45,860 nucleotides of DNA. Origin: Caulobacter sp. GTDB taxonomy: Bacteria > Pseudomonadota > Alphaproteobacteria > Caulobacterales > Caulobacteraceae. The translations under genes were made by a program, and so were the position numbers. Position 1 is the stretch's first letter. Each line of letters opens with the position of its first letter. The notes beneath the pieces are model-generated. The model did no database searches, had not been told where the DNA came from, and worked only from the letters and a program-made list of their open reading frames with translations. Below are positions 8,574 through 18,127 of the stretch, piece after piece. Where the stretch lies: positions 1-45,860 of the forward strand of contig JARWZW010000036.1 of NCBI GenBank assembly GCA_029866155.1, written 5' to 3'.

Positions 8574-9668
8574 CTATTGGTCGAACACGATGACTGAACG
8601 GGCCAGTTCGCCGCGCTTCAGTTCCTCGAAGGCTTCGTTGACCTGGTCGAGCTTGATGCGACGGCTGATCATCTGATCCAGCTTCAGCTTGCCGGTCATG
8701 TAGAAATCCACGAACCGCGGCATGTCGACCGGGAAGCGATTGGAGCCCATCAGCGAGCCCTGGATGCGCTTTTCGCCCAGGAAGTCGGCGCCGTGCAGTT
8801 CGATCTTCACACCGATCGGGATCATGCCGATGACGTTGGCGGTGCCGCCCCGGGCCAGCATGCGGAAGGCCTGTTCGGTGGTCGCCTTGAGGCCGATGGC
8901 TTCGAAGCTGTGCTGGACACCGCCGTTGGTCATTTCCAGGACCTGGGCGACGGGGTCGCCCTGGCTGGCGTCGACCACGTCGGTCGCGCCGAATTCCTTG
9001 GCCAGGTTCAGCTTGGAGCCATGCATGTCGATGGCGATGATCCGGCCGGCGCCGGCGATCGCCGCGCCATTGACCGCCGCCAGGCCCACCCCGCCGCAGC
9101 CGATCACCGCGACAGTTTCACCCGGACGGACATTGGAGGTGTGGATGACCGCGCCGACCCCGGTGGTCACCGAACAGCCGATCAGGGCGGCGACGTCCAG
9201 GGGCATGTCCTTGCGGATGGCCACACAGGCGTGCTCGTGGATCAGCATCATCTCGGCGAAGGACGAGAGATTGAGGAACTGGTTCATGTTCGGCGCGCTG
9301 GCGTCTTCACGGAACAGCCGCGGCTCGTCCTTCTTGTCGCGACGCACGTCCGGGCTGATGCAGCGGGACATGTGGCCGGTCAGGCAGTGGTTGCAGTGGC
9401 CGCAATAGGCAGAGAGGCAGGTGATGACATGGTCGCCGACCTTGCAGGTGCGGACCTCGCTGCCGACCGCCTCGACGATCCCGGCGCTCTCGTGGCCGAT
9501 TACGGCTGGCAGGGGATGGGGATACTTGCCCTCGACGAAATGCAGGTCCGAATGACAGACCCCGGCGGCCACGGTGCGGATCAGCACCTCATGCGGGCCA
9601 GGCTTTCCGATGCGGACCTCTTCGATCAGGAGGGGCTTGCCCACCTCGCGCAGAACGGCGGCCTTCAT
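8574..9668 (-). CDS. Zinc-dependent alcohol dehydrogenase (MDR family)
   Basis: 364-aa cytoplasmic medium-chain dehydrogenase/reductase. Catalytic zinc ligands are visible as C38 (AAGVCHSD) and H59-E60 (IGHES), with C174 in LIGCSVTTG. Structural zinc ligands are C89, C92, C95 and C103 (YCGHCNHCLTGHMSRC). The Rossmann motif is VAVIGCGGVGLAAV, and the following acidic residue (IIAIDMH) points to NAD rather than NADP. It interconverts an alcohol and an aldehyde; the class III-like layout also fits formaldehyde or aryl alcohol oxidation, but the substrate is unproven. It converges with dnaG and diverges from the carboxylesterase gene at 9799. Confidence 0.9.
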   Translation of the reverse strand: MKAAVLREVGKPLLIEEVRIGKPGPHEVLIRTVAAGVCHSDLHFVEGKYPHPLPAVIGHESAGIVEAVGSEVRTCKVGDHVITCLSAYCGHCNHCLTGHMSRCISPDVRRDKKDEPRLFREDASAPNMNQFLNLSSFAEMMLIHEHACVAIRKDMPLDVAALIGCSVTTGVGAVIHTSNVRPGETVAVIGCGGVGLAAVNGAAIAGAGRIIAIDMHGSKLNLAKEFGATDVVDASQGDPVAQVLEMTNGGVQHSFEAIGLKATTEQAFRMLARGGTANVIGMIPIGVKIELHGADFLGEKRIQGSLMGSNRFPVDMPRFVDFYMTGKLKLDQMISRRIKLDQVNEAFEELKRGELARSVIVFDQ

Positions 9669-9798
9669 GACATGTCTCCCGAACGTTTGTTTGGGCAGAG
9701 TTATCGCCGGTAAGTCGAGGGACGGGAAGGGGGCGATCCCTCGACGCGACGAAAAACCTGCGATACCTCAAGGGGGAAAAGGGCGCCAGGAGGCGATG

Positions 9799-11418
9799 AT
9801 GATCCTGCAGGACAAGAGGCTGAACCGTCGATCGCTGCTGTCGCTTGGCGTGGCGGGGGCGGCCCTGGCGGCCTCGCCCCAGGCCCTGGCCAGGGCCCTG
9901 CCCCGGGTGATGACTGCACAGGGTCCGGTGACCGGGGTTGCAGGCGCACCGGTGGAGACCTTCCTGGGCCTGGCCTATGCCGCGCCGCCGGTCGGCGATC
10001 TGCGGTTTGCGCCTCCGCAGCCTCCAGCCGTCCGCAGCCAGGTTATTGCGGCCACCATCTTTGGCAATGCCGCCATCCAGATGCCCTCGCCCTCGTCCGT
10101 CAATCCCACCTCCGAGATGGGCAAGGCCCTGCAGGCGGTGTTTCCGGTCCGCAAGGATGTCGACAGCCAGAGCGAGGATTGCCTCTATCTCAATGTCTGG
10201 ACCCGCAAGGCCCGCCATGGGCGAAACCGGCCGGTGATGGTCTGGCTGCATGGCGGCGGGTTCGCCTATGGCTCCGGCGCCTGGGACACCTGTGACGGGA
10301 CCAGCCTCGCCGACCGCGGCGATGTGGTGGTGGTGACGATCAATCACCGCCTGAATGTCCTGGGCTATCTGAACCTGCCGGGGGTCCCGGGCAGCGGCAA
10401 TGCCGGGATGCTGGACATCGTCGCCGGCCTGGACTGGGTGAAGGCCAATATCGCGGCCTTTGGCGGCGATCCGGGCAATGTGACGATCTTTGGCGAGTCC
10501 GGCGGGGGCGCCAAGGTCAGTTATCTGATGGCCATGCCGGCGGCGAAGGGGCTGTTCCACCGGGCAATCATCCAGAGCGGCCCCGGCGTCAGGGCCGTGC
10601 CGGCCGACCGAGCCAACAGCCTGCGGGCCGACCTGGCCGCCGCCCTTGGCCTAGCGGCCGATGATGTCGCAGGCCTGCGGGCCGTACCGCCCGAAAAGCT
10701 GCTGTCGGCCGCCTATGAGGCCGAGAAGAAGCAGCCGGGCGCAGGTTTCGAGCGGACCGGCTTTGCGCCCGTGGTTGACGGCGCCGGACTGCCGGCCCAG
10801 CCCTGGGACCCGGCGGCGCCGGACATCAGCGCCGGTGTGCCGGTGCTGATCGGCCTCAACAAGGACGAGATGACCCTGTTCTTGGCCTCGGCCCCCTGGT
10901 TTGGAAAACTGGACGAGGCCGGGCTGATGAAGATGGCCGGCGGCCTGTTCGGAGAGCGGGCCGGCGCCGTTGTGGCGGCACTGAAGGCCGACTTCCCGGA
11001 CTATTCGCCGACCTACCTGGCCTGTCACCTGACCACCTATGGCCGGATGTTCGCCGGCTCGGTGCAGATAGCCGAGCGCAAGGCCGCCCAGGGGCGGGCG
11101 AAGGCCTGGTTCTATCTGCTGGAGTGGGAGACCCCGGTCGGGCCTTTCAAGTCGCCCCATACCCTGGAAATTCCCCTGGTGTTCGACAATGTCGACAAGG
11201 CCCGGGTCCAGTTGGGCGCGGGACCGGAGCCGGAGATCCTGGCGGCCCAGATGAGCGCCGCATGGCTGGCCTTTGCCAGGTCCGGCAATCCCAACACCGC
11301 CCTGGTCCCGAAGTGGCCGGCCTATGAGCCCGGCCGCCGGGCGACCATGATGTTCAATGTGAAAAGCCGGGTCGTCGAGGATCCCTATGCGGCCACGCGC
11401 AAGGCCGTGGTGGTTTAG
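9799..11418 (+). CDS. Type B carboxylesterase, Tat-exported
   Basis: 539-aa alpha/beta-hydrolase of the carboxylesterase/cholinesterase family. Two ATGs are adjacent (9796 and 9799); the second sits 5 nt after AGGAGG and is preferred. The N-terminus has a twin-arginine signal (LNRRSLLSLGVAG) with a likely cleavage site near AQAL-ARA, so the enzyme is probably periplasmic. Visible motifs are the oxyanion-hole HGGGF (151-155), the nucleophile elbow FGESGGG (S234), the acidic residue in NKDEM and the histidine in SPHTLEIP. It hydrolyses carboxylic esters of unknown identity. Divergent from the alcohol dehydrogenase; joint use of an ester and the alcohol it releases is conceivable but inferred. 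Confidence 0.92.
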   Translation: MILQDKRLNRRSLLSLGVAGAALAASPQALARALPRVMTAQGPVTGVAGAPVETFLGLAYAAPPVGDLRFAPPQPPAVRSQVIAATIFGNAAIQMPSPSSVNPTSEMGKALQAVFPVRKDVDSQSEDCLYLNVWTRKARHGRNRPVMVWLHGGGFAYGSGAWDTCDGTSLADRGDVVVVTINHRLNVLGYLNLPGVPGSGNAGMLDIVAGLDWVKANIAAFGGDPGNVTIFGESGGGAKVSYLMAMPAAKGLFHRAIIQSGPGVRAVPADRANSLRADLAAALGLAADDVAGLRAVPPEKLLSAAYEAEKKQPGAGFERTGFAPVVDGAGLPAQPWDPAAPDISAGVPVLIGLNKDEMTLFLASAPWFGKLDEAGLMKMAGGLFGERAGAVVAALKADFPDYSPTYLACHLTTYGRMFAGSVQIAERKAAQGRAKAWFYLLEWETPVGPFKSPHTLEIPLVFDNVDKARVQLGAGPEPEILAAQMSAAWLAFARSGNPNTALVPKWPAYEPGRRATMMFNVKSRVVEDPYAATRKAVVV

Positions 11419-11422
11419 AGCG

Positions 11423-11616
11423 GATCCTCCCCCAGGCGCGAAAGCGGCGGTCCGGGGGAGGTGGCGGCGGTGAATAGTCCGCCGACGGAGGGGGTTCCCC
11501 ACCCACTCGCCGCATCTGAAATCGCCCACATGACAGACAGGGGCGGACCCCCTCCACCATCGCGTTTGGGAGGGTCCGCCTCCCCAGAATCGGCCCTGCG
11601 GGCCTGGGGGAGGATC
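11423..11616. repeat. 194-bp element with terminal inverted repeats
   Basis: The stretch between the carboxylesterase stop and the oxygenase start is bounded by perfect 15-bp inverted repeats: GATCCTCCCCCAGGC at 11423-11437 and its complement at 11602-11616. Inside is a second nested pair (GGAGGGGGTTCC near 11490 and GGACCCCCTCC near 11547). There is no coding capacity worth noting. This looks like a non-coding MITE-like or composite palindromic repeat of a type I recall as common in Caulobacter-group genomes. A similar core (CCCTCTCCACCGTCGC) occurs near 29345, which supports a dispersed family. Confidence 0.6.
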
Positions 11617-11652
11617 TTTGACTTGTGGCGCGCGGGCCTCTAACCCGCCGGG

Positions 11653-12273
11653 ATGACCACGCAGCTGCTTTTCGCCACCCGCCTGTATCGAGCCGAACTG
11701 GCCGGGTCACCGGGCGGGGATGCCCTGATGGAGGACCTGGCCGATGTCTGCGCCATGATGGCGCAGGAGGATGAAGCGGGGCAGGCCTGGTCAGAGGCGC
11801 ATCACTATCCCGGCTACACCTCCTATGCCTCGCCCGGCCCTCTCTGGACCCGGGCCAGCGCCATGGCCGATCTGAAGAAACAGCTGGATCGCCACGCGAA
11901 GGCCTTTGCGGCGGACCTGGGCCTGGATCTGGCGGACGGCCGGCTGCGGCTGGACAATCTGTGGGTCAATGTCCTGGAGCCGGGCGGGACCCATACGGGC
12001 CATATCCACCCCCATAGCGTGATCAGCGGCACGGTCTATGTGGTTGTGCCGCAGGGCGCCTCTGGCCTGAAGCTGGAGGATCCGCGGCTGCCCATGATGA
12101 TGGCCGCCCCCGGACGGCTGGCCGACGCGCCGCAGGACCAGCAGACCTTTGTCTATGTCAGCCCCGTCGGAGGCACCCTGCTGATGTGGGAAAGCTGGCT
12201 GCGCCACGAGGTGCCGGCCAATGCCGCCGAGACCGAGCGGGTGTCGATCAGCTTCAACTACGGTTGGCGCTGA
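11653..12273 (+). CDS. Putative 2OG-Fe(II) oxygenase (TIGR02466-like)
   Basis: 206-aa cytoplasmic protein resembling the TIGR02466/PF13759 family of putative 2-oxoglutarate-Fe(II) dioxygenases. The double-stranded beta-helix core shows a histidine-rich metal region THTGHIHPHS (H114, H117, H119, H121), a strand SGTVYVVVP, a distal histidine in WLRHEV (H185) and an arginine in ETERVSISF (R196) that could hold 2-oxoglutarate. NLWVNVLEPGG just before the His cluster is typical of the family. The substrate is unknown; such proteins hydroxylate proteins or small molecules. The gene is preceded by a repeat element and probably has its own promoter. Confidence 0.82.
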   Translation: MTTQLLFATRLYRAELAGSPGGDALMEDLADVCAMMAQEDEAGQAWSEAHHYPGYTSYASPGPLWTRASAMADLKKQLDRHAKAFAADLGLDLADGRLRLDNLWVNVLEPGGTHTGHIHPHSVISGTVYVVVPQGASGLKLEDPRLPMMMAAPGRLADAPQDQQTFVYVSPVGGTLLMWESWLRHEVPANAAETERVSISFNYGWR

Positions 12274-12285
12274 CCGCGCGCCGCG

Positions 12286-12654
12286 TCAGCCGTTGCGGGC
12301 GCGGATACACATGCGCCGGCCTTCATAGAGATCGCCGACCAGACTGCCGTCCCGGGCCGCCAGTTTGCGGGCCTTTTCGAACAGCCGGCTTTCGGCCAGG
12401 GGCCGCTCGCCGGCGCCGCAGACCGGAGCCGAGACCCGCTGGGCGTTTTCGCAGAGGCAGATGAGGTCGCTCTGGTCGATGCGGCTGGAGGAGGCCCGGC
12501 AAAGGGCCGGCCGGGTCTCGCCCCCGACGTCGAGGCAGATGATCCGGGTGTCCGGCCCGCGTGCGGTCTTTCCCCCGGGCGGTGCGGCGGTGGCGGACAG
12601 GCTGGACAGGGCGAGAACAAGGGCGGCTGTGGCGGCGAGGGTCAGGGTGCGCAT
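12286..12654 (-). CDS. Small exported cysteine-rich protein, unrecognised
   Basis: 122 aa, from an ATG with a clear AAGGAG ribosome site. The signal peptide is MRTLTLAATAALVLALSSLSATAA, with cleavage probably after ATAA. The mature part is about 98 residues with six cysteines (C40, C52, C66, C68, C79, C116), an even number that suggests three disulfides in the periplasm. It is basic near the C-terminus (EGRRMCIRARNG). I know no family for it. It converges with the oxygenase gene, only 12 bp away. Confidence 0.7.
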   Translation of the reverse strand: MRTLTLAATAALVLALSSLSATAAPPGGKTARGPDTRIICLDVGGETRPALCRASSSRIDQSDLICLCENAQRVSAPVCGAGERPLAESRLFEKARKLAARDGSLVGDLYEGRRMCIRARNG

Positions 12655-12798
12655 GATCGGGCTCCTTCTGCCCCATCCTAACACGTGAGCGACCGTACGG
12701 CTCCTCACCTTGCCAAACCCTGCAGGACGTCCTCAGCCGGCGTTCAGGTTGCCGGGACCAGTCTTGGTCTCAACAGACAGGCGAGAGACTACAGGGAC

Positions 12799-13002
12799 AT
12801 GACCAGCGGTCAGAAGATCACCGAACATCAGATGATGGGACAGTGGGTGTTTCGCACCCGCGACCCCGAGGCCGCCCGATCCCTGTTCGAGGCCCTGCCG
12901 CCGGCCTTGAGCGCCGGCGCCGAACTGCTCACTCGCCCGGACGGCGGCGAACTGCGCACCCCCCGGGGTGAGACGGCGGCCTGGTTGCGCGAAAAAGAAT
13001 AG
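12799..13002 (+). CDS. Small hypothetical protein
   Basis: 67-aa soluble protein. The ATG at 12799 follows ACAGGGAC, a weak ribosome site; a methionine 11 or 12 residues later is an alternative start. The sequence (QWVFRTRDPEAARSLFEALPP, then LLTRPDGGELRTPRGETAAWL) has high GC at third positions, which supports real coding. No motif, membrane segment or family is recognised. It converges with the membrane protein gene ending at 13012. Confidence 0.5.
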   Translation: MTSGQKITEHQMMGQWVFRTRDPEAARSLFEALPPALSAGAELLTRPDGGELRTPRGETAAWLREKE

Positions 13003-13011
13003 GGAGAGGCG

Positions 13012-13581
13012 TCAAGCCGAAGGCTCGGACTCACCCTGCGTCTCCTGCGCAGCCGGGGCGCGCTCCAGGCCGAACAGCGACTTGATCGAGGACCAGCCGC
13101 GTTCAAGGGCGGCCAGGAAGCCGATGAAGGCGGAGAGGAACTCCATCCACCACCAGACGGTCTCGAACAGGGCGCGGCTGAACACCATCTGCGCCAGGGG
13201 ATAGATCAGGTTCCCGACCACGATCCGGAACCTCGCATAGGCGGTTGAGTATTCTATCGACCGCTCTGCGACCCAGGCCCCCGCCACGGCCGCCAGGACC
13301 GGCGACCAGAGCAGGGGCAGGGTGAGGAAAAGGGTCAGGACCAGTAGGACCAGCTTGGTTCCCAGGGTCTCGCGCGAGATCAGGGTCAGGCTCAGAAAGA
13401 GGATAAGGCCCAGACCGATCACCGTGAAAGCGACCGGCAACACCTGGTCGGACATGTCGATCACGTCCAGACCCAAGAGCCAGGGTCCGCCGATCAGGGC
13501 CATGGCGCAGACCATGAAGGCGAGCAGCCAGGCCGCCCCATAGTGACTGAGCCGCGTCTTGATCAGTTCCAGATTCAGCAT
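13012..13581 (-). CDS. Unrecognised integral membrane protein
   Basis: 189 aa with about four or five hydrophobic segments (near 18-36, 48-66, 74-104, 120-135 and 140-160) and an acidic, Glu/Ser-rich C-terminal tail (APAAQETQGESEPSA) that is probably cytoplasmic. An amphipathic stretch VWWWMEFLSAFIGF lies near the end of the membrane part. It has no recognisable transport or enzyme motif. It follows rpoD in coordinate order but is separated from it by a palindromic repeat, and is on the same strand downstream of it. Confidence 0.75.
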   Translation of the reverse strand: MLNLELIKTRLSHYGAAWLLAFMVCAMALIGGPWLLGLDVIDMSDQVLPVAFTVIGLGLILFLSLTLISRETLGTKLVLLVLTLFLTLPLLWSPVLAAVAGAWVAERSIEYSTAYARFRIVVGNLIYPLAQMVFSRALFETVWWWMEFLSAFIGFLAALERGWSSIKSLFGLERAPAAQETQGESEPSA

Positions 13582-13750
13582 ACCGCCCTCCCCGACGTCC
13601 GGCCTTAACCATGACCGGGCCGAGGTCGGGAGTCGAGAGTGGGCGCTGGCCTCGGACGTCAGCCCGGCAGCTGCGGAGCGGAGCGCCGGAACTTAGAGCC
13701 CCGAAGGTGCGGAGTTTGCGGCTGAGATACAGCGCTCTGTCAACTCTGGG

Positions 13751-13780
13751 CCCCGGATCGGCCCTGCGGGCCGTCCGGGG
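13751..13780. repeat. Palindromic repeat downstream of rpoD
   Basis: Near-perfect hairpin: CCCCGGATCGGCCC pairs with GGGCCGTCCGGGG across a 3-nt TGC loop, with one bulged base. It lies 20 nt past the rpoD stop codon. No run of T follows on the rpoD strand, so it may end rpoD transcripts only weakly. The CCGGATCGGCC...GGCCGTCCGGGGTGACG layout resembles a dispersed alphaproteobacterial repeat (recalled, not searched). Confidence 0.55.
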
Positions 13781-13799
13781 TGACGGACGTCTTTTTGCC

Positions 13800-15749
<1,950 letters not shown>

Positions 15750-16191
15750 CGCTATCTCCGATGGCGGCGCAAACCCGCCAGGGTTCGGGGCCGCAAAACT
15801 ACAGCTTTCGTCAATCGCAGGGTCGCCATTCCGGCCTCTAGAGCGGCGCAAATCCCGGGGTCGGCCCTGTGGAAAAAATTCCTGCCCTGTCAGTCATCGC
15901 GTACCGCAAGGCGCAGAACCGCTGACCGCGAGGCGAGCCTCGTCGGAGTGGGTGGCCTGGCGGGCGCGGGACAGGATCGAAAAATCCAGCAACGCGTTCC
16001 CAGGGATTCGACGGCGGCGAGGATGACATCCTGTTTCAGGAAGGGCGCGCGCAGCAGGGCGGCGGCCCGATCGATGTCAGTCAACTACCTGGCAAATCCA
16101 CGAGGGGCGCACATGGCGTCGTGGTCCAGCCCTGTCAAGACCCGCCGCCCTCCAATCAGTTGATTTCCCTGACTTCGGTGCGACGAAAGGT
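15750..16191. other. rpoD upstream intergenic region
   Basis: 442-bp gap between the M23 peptidase stop and the rpoD start. It must hold the rpoD promoter, but I cannot fix -35/-10 boxes with confidence. The only coding-like signal is a short broken frame at 15894-16084 on the minus strand, listed separately. No RNA gene or clear hairpin was seen. Confidence 0.5.
15894..16084 (-). pseudogene. Possible frameshifted small ORF upstream of rpoD
   Basis: From a TTG at 16084 the reading MTDIDRAAALLRAPFLKQ runs with strong GC at third positions for about 30 codons. After VESLG the codon bias shifts to another frame, which continues as NALLDFSILSRARQATHSDE and stops at 15894. Adding one G to the GGG run near 16000 would join the two into a protein of about 63 aa. 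This could be a decayed gene, a sequencing indel in a homopolymer, or chance. The product is unrecognised, so this is a weak call. Confidence 0.25.
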
Positions 16192-17586
16192 TCAGTTCTG
16201 CCCGCGGCTGGCGGGCTGGGCCTTGCGCAGGCCGGCGTTATTGGCGTCCTTGAAGTCCGCTCCGGCCAGTTTCTTGCTCTCGATGGTCGGCTCATGGCCG
16301 CTGGAAGCGAGCAGGGCGTCAACCCGGGTGCGGGAGGCGCGGAACCTGGCCAGTTCCGCCCCGGCCAGGATAGTGCCTGTCGGAACCTTGGCTCCGATCG
16401 GATTGACCCGGGCTCCCTTGAAGAAGATTTCGTAATGAAGGTGAGGCCCCGTCGAGCGACCGGTGCTTCCAACATAGCCGATCACCTGGCCCTGGGAGAC
16501 GCTCTGTCCTGGCCTCAGGCCCCGGGCGTAGCGGGACAGGTGGGCATAGCCTGTGGAATAGCCGCCGCTGTGGCGCACCTTGACCCAGTTGCCATAGCCG
16601 CCAAACCGCCCGGCCGTCTCGACCACGCCGTCGCCGGCGGCCAGGACAGGGGTGCCGCTGCCAGCCCCGAAATCGATGCCCTGGTGCATCTTGTTATAGC
16701 CCAGGATCGGGTGACGGCGGAATCCGAAGCCGCTGGTGATGCGGGCGCCGTCAACAGGGGTGCGCAGGAGGAAGCCTTTGATATTCTTGCCCGCCTCGTC
16801 GAAGAACTGCGTCTTTCCGTCGCCGCGGGTGAAGCCGTAGAACTTGACCCCGTTGAGTTCGGCATACTGCAGGTCGCCCGCCTCGACCGTCCGGCCGCTC
16901 TCGGTAACCTTGCGGTCGAAGACCAGACAGAAATCATCCCCCGCCTTGATGTCCCGGGAAAAGTCGATCTTGTGGGCGAACAGTTTTGTGGCCCCGGCCA
17001 TGATCGCACCGGTCGCCCCGACCTTGCTGGCGCTTTCGTGGAAGCTGCCCTGGATCTCGCCACAGGCAACCTTGGTCTCTTCGGCGACCTTTTCTTCCAT
17101 TTCCCGAAGCCGCAGCGCGCCGTCGAAGGTTCGCGATACGGTGATGGTGCTGGCCTGGCCGGTCCTCATGGACAGACCCACCAGTCGTGCAGGACCCCGG
17201 TGGTCGGCCGGTCTGGCGACAGAGGCGATGAAGTCCATGCCTGCGCGGATGTTCACGGTGTCCATGGCGCCGGACAGGGTGCGGACAACCTGCCGGGCCT
17301 CATCGGCGCCCACGCCGCTCCGCTGGACGGCGGCCTCGAGGGTTTCCCCCGGCCGCACCTCGACCGGGATGCTCTCGCCGCGTGAAAAGCCCGGCAGGGC
17401 TTCGGCCTGGGCGAAGGCGATATGCTGCAGCGCCGCAAAAGTGGCGGGGTCCATGGGCGGGGTGATGACAGCCTCATTGCTGGCGGTCATCCGCCAGCCG
17501 AGGGCCAGAACGGCCAGTCCGGCCGCCGCAACGAACAGCCGCGGGGCCAACCGGACCGTGCGACGTCGTGGATCAAATTCTTGCAT
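16192..17586 (-). CDS. M23 family metallopeptidase (murein endopeptidase-like)
   Basis: 464 aa from the ATG at 17586, behind GGGGGAA. One N-terminal membrane segment (residues 14-32) anchors it with the rest in the periplasm. A LysM/OapA-like region around 70-150 (IPVEVRPGETLEAAVQRSGV) precedes the C-terminal LytM domain, whose zinc site is complete: H301 and D305 (HQGIDFGAG), H349 (YAHLS) and H382/H384 (GPHLHYE). It should cut peptide cross-links in peptidoglycan during growth or division. A complete active site argues against a purely regulatory EnvC-like role. The C-terminal tail is Lys/Ala-rich. Confidence 0.92.
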   Translation of the reverse strand: MQEFDPRRRTVRLAPRLFVAAAGLAVLALGWRMTASNEAVITPPMDPATFAALQHIAFAQAEALPGFSRGESIPVEVRPGETLEAAVQRSGVGADEARQVVRTLSGAMDTVNIRAGMDFIASVARPADHRGPARLVGLSMRTGQASTITVSRTFDGALRLREMEEKVAEETKVACGEIQGSFHESASKVGATGAIMAGATKLFAHKIDFSRDIKAGDDFCLVFDRKVTESGRTVEAGDLQYAELNGVKFYGFTRGDGKTQFFDEAGKNIKGFLLRTPVDGARITSGFGFRRHPILGYNKMHQGIDFGAGSGTPVLAAGDGVVETAGRFGGYGNWVKVRHSGGYSTGYAHLSRYARGLRPGQSVSQGQVIGYVGSTGRSTGPHLHYEIFFKGARVNPIGAKVPTGTILAGAELARFRASRTRVDALLASSGHEPTIESKKLAGADFKDANNAGLRKAQPASRGQN

Positions 17587-17745
17587 CGTTCCCCCGTAGC
17601 GGACGTGGCCGTCGCTTCGAAATGGTACGGCTGGGACTGCCATAGCAACGAACAGGCCATTTCTTGCCTGCTGTTAGGGTTAAAACGCAAGTAATATTAA
17701 GCGCTTCCCTCCAATTGCCTCGGCGATCAACGACGAGAGACAACC

Positions 17746-17770
17746 GTAACGAAGTGTTTCGGGTCGTTAC
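17746..17770. terminator. Candidate hairpin at the end of arsC
   Basis: Perfect 7-bp inverted repeat GTAACGA / TCGTTAC (17746-17752 and 17764-17770) with an 11-nt loop. It overlaps the arsC stop codon. No T-run follows on the minus strand, so a terminator role is tentative. Confidence 0.3.
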
Positions 17771-18123
17771 AGAAGGTCAAGAACCTGCTCCTGAGGCCGG
17801 CAAAGCGCCGCGCCCCTGGGGGTTACGACAATGGGGCGATTGACCAGAATCGGGTCGCGAACCATGGCCTGAAGAATCTCGGAGTCCGGGGTTGCCGGAT
17901 CGGTCAGGCCCAGGGCCTCGGCCTCTGTACCTCGCACCCGCAATATATCCCTGGGAGTGGCCTTCATCCGGGCCAACAGGCCGACCAGCAGCGCCTCGGT
18001 CCAGCCCGCCTTCAGATATTCAACGACCGTCGGCTCGACGCCGTGCTCGCGCAGGAGTTCAAGGGTCTTGCGAGAGGTGCCGCAGGCCGGATTGTGGAAA
18101 ACGGTGACATCGGGATTGGACAT
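17767..18123 (-). CDS. arsC: Arsenate reductase (glutaredoxin-coupled type)
   Basis: 118-aa cytoplasmic protein of the ArsC/Spx-like thioredoxin fold. The catalytic cysteine is C14 in HNPACGTSRKTLELL. Arginines matching the oxyanion-binding set are seen in RVRGTE and in LVNRPIVVTPRGAALCRP. It reduces arsenate to arsenite, which the next-door ACR3 pump can expel. It is shorter than E. coli plasmid ArsC (about 140 aa) but within the range of chromosomal short forms. It is the last gene of the arsR-ACR3-arsC operon, 4 bp after the pump gene. Confidence 0.93.
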   Translation of the reverse strand: MSNPDVTVFHNPACGTSRKTLELLREHGVEPTVVEYLKAGWTEALLVGLLARMKATPRDILRVRGTEAEALGLTDPATPDSEILQAMVRDPILVNRPIVVTPRGAALCRPQEQVLDLL

Positions 18124-18127
18124 GGGT

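Noticed and set aside
17680..17700. Two TTAA words upstream of the M23 peptidase gene, considered as a CtrA site
   Set aside because: The spacing is 13 nt, not the 7 nt of the CtrA consensus TTAA-N7-TTAA.
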